Positions 22,327 to 27,578 of a DNA stretch of 27,578 bases are shown here, in pieces. The stretch is from Candidatus Saccharibacteria bacterium UBA5145 (GTDB taxonomy: Bacteria > Patescibacteriota > Saccharimonadia > Saccharimonadales > UBA4665), in NCBI GenBank assembly GCA_002413865.1, contig DHXX01000016.1, positions 66,177-93,754 of the forward strand, in the 5' to 3' direction. Both the position numbers and the translations under genes were made by a program. The notes under the pieces were generated by a model. It searched no databases. It saw nothing but the letters and a program-made list of their open reading frames with translations, and was not told the origin of the DNA. How positions within the stretch are numbered: position 1 is the first letter of the stretch; every line of letters starts with the position of its first letter.

Positions 22327-23102
22327 GCGCTAACGACCAGACTGGCCCGGGCCAACCAGGGCGTGGATCGTTCGAGGGCCTGGACGTGGCGTCGAATCGA
22401 CTTCCCCGCTTGGCTGGCAAAGCGAACCTGTTCGAGGGTAATTTTGTCGCTGGCCGCCCAACCGGCCAGATCGGCCGTCGGATCGACTTGCAGGCCGAGC
22501 CGTTCAAACCAGGCGTTGGCGGCGTCGTTGCCGACGTAACCGTCGAGGGCTAGTTTGGCCTGTGGCTTGAAGTCGCCGAACTTCAGCGCCGCGTGCATCA
22601 GCATACTGCCGAGGCGGTGATTCGTTTCGGCACCAACCCGTCTTTTAAGCCTGGCGTCGACGACAATATCATTGACATAACAGTTTGGTACTTGCAGGTG
22701 CAAGCGCTGGGGTCGAGTGGTTCGCGAGGGGGACGTCTTAATAAGTCCGGCAACATAGCCGCTAGCGTTATCTCTAAAAGTACGCTCCGTCGGACTGGTC
22801 TCTTCAGGGTTAACGTACCAGTAGGTACTGCCGTGGCTGATGGACCGGTTCATTCGACTCATCTGCCTTAAATTATCGTCTTGAACGCGCGAAAAGCGCC
22901 CTTTCATCGTCCCGGCCGGCAAAGCTCCGTCAGGAGCTTGAAAATCTGGGTTTTCAAACTGGTGCTCGTAACTGACTTCGAGTAACTGCAACACCTTGCT
23001 GGCGGCGTACAGGTTGATATTGGGCGACTTTAAACGGTGGACGTAATATTCTTGGTCCGTTTCCGGGTTGTTGTAGATAACCGTTTCGAGTTGCTTGGTC
23101 AT
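22323..23102 (-). CDS. GNAT-like acetyltransferase
   Basis: The product has 259 residues and no signal or membrane segment. The middle part looks like a GNAT N-acetyltransferase core: strand VNDIVVDARLKRRVG (about 165-180), a HRLGSMLMHAALKFG helix at the acetyl-CoA-binding position, a strand with LALDGYVGNDAANAWFERLG (about 205-225), the usual N-A-WFERLG ending of motif B. The glycine-rich Q/RxxGxG/A loop is only approximate. The N-terminal 110 residues (YYVHRLKSPNINLYAASKVL and onward) are not recognised. AGGAG lies only 2 nt before the ATG. It lies 49 nt after clpP and ends inside the rpoB promoter. Substrate unknown. Confidence 0.6.
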   Translation of the reverse strand: MTKQLETVIYNNPETDQEYYVHRLKSPNINLYAASKVLQLLEVSYEHQFENPDFQAPDGALPAGTMKGRFSRVQDDNLRQMSRMNRSISHGSTYWYVNPEETSPTERTFRDNASGYVAGLIKTSPSRTTRPQRLHLQVPNCYVNDIVVDARLKRRVGAETNHRLGSMLMHAALKFGDFKPQAKLALDGYVGNDAANAWFERLGLQVDPTADLAGWAASDKITLEQVRFASQAGKSIRRHVQALERSTPWLARASLVVSA

Positions 23103-23151
23103 AGCTCCTAGCGTAGCTTATGTCTAGGTTATTGCCATGAGCGGTACGCGA

Positions 23152-23751
23152 CTATTTGACGAGGGCCTTGGGGCTAGTGATGATGGCGTCGACGATGCCG
23201 TACTTGCGGGCTTCGTCGGCCGTCAGCCATTTGTCGCGCTCCATATCTTCGTGGATGCGTTCGGGCTTCTGACCAGTATTCTTGGCCATGATACCTTCCA
23301 AAAGCTTCTTGATGCGCAGGCTTTCACGTAGGTCAATTTCTTGATCGGTCACCTTACCGCGGGTGCCGCTCGACGGTTGGTGAATCATAATGGTCGAGTT
23401 CGGCAAAGCGGAGCGCTTGCCTTTGGTACCGCTACTCAACAAGAAAGCCGCCGCCGAGGCTTGGACGCCGATACCGACGGTCTGGACGTCGTTGGTGATG
23501 TATTGCATGGTGTCGTAGATCGCCAGGGCGTCATAAACGCTGCCGCCCGGACTATTGATATAAAAATAGATATCGCGCTTCGGGTCTTCGGCTTGGAGGA
23601 ATAATAATTGCGCCACGACGACGTTGGCGCTGGCTTCATTGACGTCGCTACCCAAGAAAATAATCCGGTCTTTTAATAATCGAGAATAGATGTCGTAAGC
23701 CCGCTCATAGCGGCCTTCGTTTTCGACGACGGTTGGGATCAATACTGACAT
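23152..23751 (-). CDS. clpP: ATP-dependent Clp protease proteolytic subunit
   Basis: ClpP forms the tetradecameric serine peptidase chamber served by ClpX, ClpA or ClpC. The 199 residues are standard. The catalytic triad is S99 (in GVQASAAAFLLSSG), H124 (in NSTIMIHQPSSG) and D173 (in ERDKWLTADEA). YFYINSPGGSVYDALAIYDT, the oxyanion-forming glycine region, is intact. N-terminal IPTVVENEGRYERAYDIYSR is the usual processed end. AGGAGG lies upstream of ATG. No clpX follows; the next gene is the acetyltransferase. It is preceded by a promoter covered by a CIRCE operator, so HrcA-controlled heat-shock expression is likely. Trigger factor lies two genes upstream, echoing the tig-clpP order of other bacteria. 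Confidence 0.97.
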   Translation of the reverse strand: MSVLIPTVVENEGRYERAYDIYSRLLKDRIIFLGSDVNEASANVVVAQLLFLQAEDPKRDIYFYINSPGGSVYDALAIYDTMQYITNDVQTVGIGVQASAAAFLLSSGTKGKRSALPNSTIMIHQPSSGTRGKVTDQEIDLRESLRIKKLLEGIMAKNTGQKPERIHEDMERDKWLTADEARKYGIVDAIITSPKALVK

Positions 23752-23832
23752 AGTGGCCTCCTGTGCTCTTGGTTATGGTTCAAACAATCATATTTCAATG
23801 AACTGGTGTCTTGACGCTCATGGCCCAGTTCA

Positions 23833-23870
23833 AGTATAAGTACCTAGCACTCGCACGTCAAGAGTGCTAG
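23833..23870 (-). promoter_or_regulatory. CIRCE operator and promoter of clpP
   Basis: CTAGCACTC (23844-23852) and GAGTGCTAG (23862-23870) form a perfect 9-bp inverted repeat with a 9-nt spacer. This is the CIRCE element bound by the heat-shock repressor HrcA, with one change at each outer position (consensus TTAGCACTC-N9-GAGTGCTAA). On the minus strand TTGACG (23856-23861), inside the spacer, and TATACT (23833-23838) form a 17-nt-spaced promoter, so HrcA would block the -35. The arm also contains the TAG stop of the upstream ORF. The leader is about 75 nt. Confidence 0.92.
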
Positions 23871-24136
23871 TTTTGATCTTTGGGACTGATTGGCGCAGGG
23901 TCAAAGACGGCCGGCCTAGCCTTTTCTGGGTCGGGAGTAGCTAAACTACTGGCGGCGGACGCAAGTTCAACCGTTTGGGCGGTAAGCAGCGACCCGCTGG
24001 CTTTGGTGGCGGCAGCTTGCTGTTCTTGACGACTGACGCGGCGAGCACTTTCAGCCGCTGGCTGAGGCGATAAATACATAAAATCAGGGATATGGAGTTT
24101 TTCGAGAATTGACTCAAGTCGTGGTTGGCGATTCAT
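23867..24136 (-). CDS. Hypothetical protein, 89 residues
   Basis: The protein is small and unrecognised. The ATG at 24136 is chosen because AGGA lies 8 nt upstream and it avoids overlap with tig; an upstream start at 24190 would overlap tig by 17 nt. It begins MNRQPRLESILEKLHIPDFM, and the rest is low-complexity, rich in Ala, Ser, Gln and Pro (AAESARRVSRQEQQAAATKA), with no membrane segment and probably disordered. It sits between tig and clpP, 37 nt after tig, and its stop codon lies in the CIRCE arm. A role with the chaperone or protease is only a suggestion from position. Confidence 0.6.
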   Translation of the reverse strand: MNRQPRLESILEKLHIPDFMYLSPQPAAESARRVSRQEQQAAATKASGSLLTAQTVELASAASSLATPDPEKARPAVFDPAPISPKDQN

Positions 24137-24173
24137 GTTGATTGTCCTGTCTAGAACAACATTAGACCATTTG

Positions 24174-25460
24174 CTAGCCGACTTTGTCAATAGCTTGTTT
24201 GACGGCCTGGATGGTTTTTTCGCTCAGCAAGCGCGAAGCGATTTCGCGACGGTTTTCGGGTTTGTCTATCTCACCCTGCATATTGGGGTCGGCATATTGA
24301 CCTTTTAGCAGCTGCAGGTGCATATCGAGCTCTTCGGGCGACACGGTGATGTGCTCCTTCTCGGCGATTTCGGCCAGCACCAACCCCGCTTTGACGCGGA
24401 GCTCGGCGCCGTCACGGTTCTTTTCGCGGTGTTGGTCTTCGGTGACGCCTTCGCTAGTCAGGTGTTCTTGCCAAGTCTGACCGCGGTAGACTAAATTGCG
24501 TTTTTCTTCGGTTTCAATACGCTCGATTTCTTCGTCAACTAAAGGCTTCGGCACGGTGACGTCAGTTTTTTTGGCGATCTGTTCGAGTAGTTCGTTATCG
24601 TAATCGCGTTCGACTTGGCCGCTGCGTTCGACTTGCAATTGCTTCTCGATGTCCATGCGCAATTCGGTCAAAGACTTGAAAGGCCCGACGGTAGCGGCAA
24701 AGGCGTCGTCGGCCGCCGGCTGGACGACTTTATTGACCTTGTGGACGGTAATATTAAAGATAACTTTCTTATTCTGGAGGGCTTCAGCGCTGTAGTTTTT
24801 GGGGAAGGTAATCGTGAATTCTTTGCTGTCAGTGGCCTTCAAACCGACGACTTCTTCTTCAAAGCCGGGGATGAAGCTGTTACTACCGAGCAACAGCGGG
24901 TAGTCTTTGCCGTCGGCGCCGCTAATCGGTTCCTTGCTAGCGGCGTCGACACCCTTGAAATCGATGACGACTTCGTCGCTCAACTTGGCGGCTCGAGTGA
25001 CCTCTTCTTTAACTGCGACCCGGCTGCGCAGGTTATTGACGACTTCATCGACGTCTTTGGCCGTCACGCTGACCGGTTTTCTGGCAATTTTGATCTTTGA
25101 ATAGTCCGGCAGTTTGATCGCGCCGATGGCTTCGAGCTCGTAACTGACTTCGAGCTCGCTATAGGGCACGAACTTTAGGATGCTGACTTGGGGCTGGGTG
25201 ACGGGACGGACCTTTTGTTGCTGCAGCGCGAGAATGTAGACGTTATTAATAATGATTTCGAGAAACTCGGATTGGAGGGTATTCGGGTCTAGCTGCTTTT
25301 CAACCAGAGCCGTTGGCGTCTTGCCGGGTCGGAAGCCCGGCAGCTTGAGTTTGGCGCCGAGGCGTTGGACGGCTTCGAGCTTGGCGGCATTGATTTGAGC
25401 CTGGTCAGGGTTAACGGTTAATTTGACGGTGGTTCCGGTGGTATCTTGTTTTACTTGCAT
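24174..25460 (-). CDS. tig: Trigger factor (ribosome-associated chaperone / PPIase)
   Basis: Trigger factor binds L23 at the exit tunnel and shields nascent chains. The 428 residues show the three-domain layout. The ribosome-binding N-terminal domain carries the signature GFRPGKTP (about residues 42-49; canonical GFRxGKxP). The FKBP-type PPIase domain covers about 150-240, with SDEVVIDFKGVDAASKEPI, LLLGSNSFIPGFEEEVVGLK and FTITFPKNYSAEAL. The long helical C-terminal chaperone domain (about 250-428) contains LVDEEIERIETEEKRNLVYR. No Shine-Dalgarno is visible before the ATG, which is unusual in this window. The gene follows the YdjM-like gene by 40 nt. Confidence 0.95.
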   Translation of the reverse strand: MQVKQDTTGTTVKLTVNPDQAQINAAKLEAVQRLGAKLKLPGFRPGKTPTALVEKQLDPNTLQSEFLEIIINNVYILALQQQKVRPVTQPQVSILKFVPYSELEVSYELEAIGAIKLPDYSKIKIARKPVSVTAKDVDEVVNNLRSRVAVKEEVTRAAKLSDEVVIDFKGVDAASKEPISGADGKDYPLLLGSNSFIPGFEEEVVGLKATDSKEFTITFPKNYSAEALQNKKVIFNITVHKVNKVVQPAADDAFAATVGPFKSLTELRMDIEKQLQVERSGQVERDYDNELLEQIAKKTDVTVPKPLVDEEIERIETEEKRNLVYRGQTWQEHLTSEGVTEDQHREKNRDGAELRVKAGLVLAEIAEKEHITVSPEELDMHLQLLKGQYADPNMQGEIDKPENRREIASRLLSEKTIQAVKQAIDKVG

Positions 25461-25500
25461 AGTGAACTACTTTAACAGATTAGATGCCGCGATACTAGCC

Positions 25501-25953
25501 CTAAAGCAGAGTGACCAGTATCGTACCAAGACCCGCAAACCAGGCGACCTCCACCAAACTGCCGATTGGTCGTTGAAACCATTGAATTTGGCTGTGGAAG
25601 CTTAGGAGCAGTGATCGTTCCGTAATAGCTGGTCGATGGCGGCGCGCCCTGACGTATTTTTTTAGCCACATCAGATCGGGCGAAGTAGCCACAAAGGCGC
25701 AGACCGCGGCCAGCGGCCAGTGAAAGGGATGATTAAACGCCAAGACGCCGACTAAAACCATGCAAACGGCCGCGTCAATAAGCAACAATTGGCTAAACCA
25801 GCGCCGTTGCAATAGCTGCGGGTCAGAGCTGCCGAAGTGGGGCAAGCTGTCACAAATAAAGTGCGACAACAGTGCCGCTGGCAGGGCAATTAGGGGGTTT
25901 GCGACCAATAGTCCGATGGTCGCCCCGGTCAAGGCGTGATTGGTGGCGGTCAC
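25501..25953 (-). CDS. YdjM/DUF457-like integral membrane protein
   Basis: This 150-residue protein has about four hydrophobic segments and the conserved polar pattern of the YdjM/DUF457 group (putative membrane-bound metal-dependent hydrolases): NHALTGATIG at the N-terminus, then ALLSHFICDSLPHFG (about 27-41) with His, Asp and His that could bind metal, and SPDLMWLKKYV around residue 90. The enzymatic activity of the group is not established. The start is a GTG at 25953 placed directly after the hisS TAA, so translation is probably coupled to hisS; no separate ribosome-binding site is clear. Confidence 0.65.
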   Translation of the reverse strand: MTATNHALTGATIGLLVANPLIALPAALLSHFICDSLPHFGSSDPQLLQRRWFSQLLLIDAAVCMVLVGVLAFNHPFHWPLAAVCAFVATSPDLMWLKKYVRARRHRPAITERSLLLSFHSQIQWFQRPIGSLVEVAWFAGLGTILVTLL

Positions 25954-27273
25954 TTAGTGCTTTCGATTAGTTTCGCGGTAATCTTTGACGATGCTGACGA
26001 TCCGCTGCAAGCTGTGTTTTTCTGATTCGGTGGTGCTGAGATTCTTGAGGGTAAACTGCTCGTCGGCCAATTCTTGGGCGCCGATGATGACGACGTAGTG
26101 GATTTTCTTTTTATCGGCAATCTTGAAGTGATCGACGAGTTTACGGCCAGCCAGACCAACGGCCACATTGAGGCCCATTTCGCGCAGCTCGCCGATGGCG
26201 TGGGTCGCACCGGCCGTTATATCGCCGATAGTCGCGACGTAGACGTCCGTTTCAGAGGTTAGTTTGGGCAGCAGATTGTGGAGCTCGATGAAGTTGGCCA
26301 GTGTCACGTCGCCTAGACCAAAGCCGACCGTCGGCACCGGCTCAACACCGAACAAACCAACCAGGCCGTCGTAGCGACCGCCGCCCATCATGGCGCGGTT
26401 ATTGTCAGGGTGCAGGTCGACGACTTCAAAAACGATGTCCGTGTAATAGTCGAAACCACGCATGATCGTAATGTCAAAGCGCACATTGGTGACGCCGCTG
26501 TCGGCCAGCGCGACCAATAAGCCGTTCAAAGCAGCGACCGAATCGTGCTCGCGCAAGTCGGCCGGCAACGTCTGGAGGGTTTTGGTGTCGAGCACGGTCA
26601 ATAGTTTTTCGACGACACCGGCTTCGCGCTCGCTGGCGCTACAGATAGCATCGGCCAGCGCGATGAACTCGCTGCGGTCGAGTTTGTGCATCCGGTCGAT
26701 CAATTTGGCCAGACTAAAGGCTTCGACTTCGTTCAGCCCGAGGTATTCACGTAGGATATAGTCCATCAAACGGCGACTGTTCAGGCGAATCTCATACATG
26801 GCCGGCTTGGCGCCAAAACTCTTATAAATAGCGTTGGCCATTTGGATCAATTCCAATTCGGCTTCGCTGCCGGCTAGGCCGAAGACGTCGACATTGAGTT
26901 GCCAGTGCTCGCGTAGGCGACCACGTTGGGGGCGTTCGTAGCGCCACAAGTTCGGGAGGCTGTACCAGCGCAGCGGATAACTTAACTCTTGGCGTTTGGC
27001 CGCGACCATCCGGCTGACCGACGGCGTCATTTCGGGGCGAATGACGACTTCCCGGCCGCCGCGATCAGTAAAAGTATAGGTCTGCTCGTTGACGATTTCG
27101 GCCCCGGACTTCGCCAAGTACAGTTCGAGCGACTCCAGGATCGGGGCGTCGTACTCTTCGTAACCGTAGCGCTCGGCGACTTGCCGCAACTTGTCGAACA
27201 TATATTTTTGGAGACGCTTGTCTTCGGGGTAAAAATCCCGGGCGCCTTTATAGGGTTGGGTTGAAAGTGCCAT
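25954..27273 (-). CDS. hisS: Histidyl-tRNA synthetase
   Basis: This class II synthetase charges tRNA-His. The 439 residues begin with KGARDFYPEDKRLQKYMFDK (motif 1 region). Motif 2 is LRWYSLPNLWRYERPQRGRL followed by REHWQLNVDVFG. The histidine-binding elements MRGFDYYTDIVFEV (271-284) and MMGGGRYDGLVG (296-307) are present. Motif 3 reads VGFGLGDVTL (316-325), without the ERL arginine of the usual GLERL form. The C-terminal anticodon-binding domain has VYVATIGD and GLAGRKLVDHFKIADKKKIH. No Shine-Dalgarno precedes the ATG, and TATACT lies only 11 nt upstream, suggesting a near-leaderless message. Confidence 0.95.
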   Translation of the reverse strand: MALSTQPYKGARDFYPEDKRLQKYMFDKLRQVAERYGYEEYDAPILESLELYLAKSGAEIVNEQTYTFTDRGGREVVIRPEMTPSVSRMVAAKRQELSYPLRWYSLPNLWRYERPQRGRLREHWQLNVDVFGLAGSEAELELIQMANAIYKSFGAKPAMYEIRLNSRRLMDYILREYLGLNEVEAFSLAKLIDRMHKLDRSEFIALADAICSASEREAGVVEKLLTVLDTKTLQTLPADLREHDSVAALNGLLVALADSGVTNVRFDITIMRGFDYYTDIVFEVVDLHPDNNRAMMGGGRYDGLVGLFGVEPVPTVGFGLGDVTLANFIELHNLLPKLTSETDVYVATIGDITAGATHAIGELREMGLNVAVGLAGRKLVDHFKIADKKKIHYVVIIGAQELADEQFTLKNLSTTESEKHSLQRIVSIVKDYRETNRKH

Positions 27274-27284
27274 AGTTACTTTTA

Positions 27285-27290
27285 AGTATA
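27285..27290 (-). promoter_or_regulatory. Possible -10 element of hisS
   Basis: TATACT on the minus strand lies 11 nt before the hisS ATG, directly after the stop of the preceding ORF. A start site 6-8 nt downstream would leave a leader of only a few bases. No convincing -35 lies at 16-18 nt spacing (GCGTTT at 27308-27313), so support is limited. Confidence 0.3.
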
Positions 27291-27578
27291 CTATGCCGCT
27301 GGCTTTAAAACGCTTAGCAATTTGGGAAAACCGAACGTTAGACAGTAAATAATGGCCAGGCCGTGACCCAAGGGCGCGAGCTTAGACTCTTTGACCCCGT
27401 TAACCCGCGTATCGGCATAAGCAACAGTCCCGTCTTTGACGGAATAGAACGAATAAAAACGACTTTTATCAGCGGCATCAAAAGTTTGGAGATTGGCTTG
27501 TAATTGCACTAGAGCCGTTTTAAAAGCCGGGTTTTCGTCGTACGTTTCCACCGATACCGTTTCGGGGCGATTGATTTT
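27291..27578 (-). CDS. Hypothetical protein, 5' end cut by window edge
   Basis: The frame is open from the window edge to a TAG at 27291-27293, giving at least 95 C-terminal residues. A GTG at 27551 is a possible internal start, but the frame continues upstream, so the gene is treated as partial. Visible features are a helix-prone stretch TALVQLQANLQTFDAADKSR, a segment FYSFYSVKDGTVAYADTRVN that looks like beta strands, and a hydrophobic C-terminal segment GLAIIYCLTFGFPKLLSVL that could insert in or lie on the membrane. I do not recognise the family. It ends 17 nt before hisS. Confidence 0.55.
   Translation of the reverse strand, partial: KINRPETVSVETYDENPAFKTALVQLQANLQTFDAADKSRFYSFYSVKDGTVAYADTRVNGVKESKLAPLGHGLAIIYCLTFGFPKLLSVLKPAA

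Noticed and set aside
1..27578. Reassigned TGA codon (Gly), as in Gracilibacteria or Absconditabacteria
   Set aside because: TGA ends rpsQ inside an ATGA overlap with rplN and ends the acetyltransferase gene, and no conserved Gly is encoded by TGA in the proteins read.

Overview
The window is one long, densely packed stretch of core information-processing genes. Every convincing gene lies on the minus strand, so transcription runs from position 27578 towards 1. The organism is a bacterium using the standard code: TGA is a real stop, for example in the rpsQ/rplN ATGA overlap. The gene content and several divergent core proteins point to a reduced-genome bacterium of the Patescibacteria/CPR type, most likely Saccharibacteria. 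That placement is inference from overall pattern, not a database result. The divergent features are an RNA polymerase beta-prime without its zinc sites, a zinc-free S14, an unusual EF-G G-domain and an unusual HisRS motif 3.

Layout in transcription order. (1) 27578-25501: an unrecognised partial gene, hisS and a small YdjM-like membrane protein. (2) 25460-22323: protein quality control, with trigger factor (tig), an unknown 89-residue protein, clpP under a CIRCE/HrcA-type operator, and a GNAT-like acetyltransferase. (3) 22326-14634: a strong promoter, a leader of about 240 nt, then rpoB and rpoC. (4) 14633-9634: a structured intergenic region, the str genes rpsL, rpsG and fusA, then tuf with its own promoter and a perfect palindromic terminator. 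(5) 9633-8443: a region with overlapping divergent promoter-like elements and a possible plus-strand small RNA, then rpsJ (S10) as its own unit ended by a strong terminator, then a YtxH-like gene with its own promoter. (6) 8442-1: the S10-spc ribosomal protein cluster without S10, in canonical order: L3, L4, L23, L2, S19, L22, S3, L16, L29, S17, L14, L24, L5, S14, S8, L6, L18, S5 (cut by the window edge).

Together the genes build the ribosome, transcribe and translate, charge tRNA-His, and fold or degrade nascent proteins. Ten junctions have the form TAATG, where the stop and the next start share one base, so translational coupling is widespread.

The items most worth a second look are these: the changed guanine-recognition motifs of EF-G; the loss of both zinc sites and the altered trigger loop and F-loop of RpoC; the CIRCE element on clpP; a 31-codon leader ORF with a perfect Shine-Dalgarno inside the tuf promoter region; the candidate plus-strand RNA between tuf and rpsJ; and interleaved inverted repeats between rpoC and rpsL.
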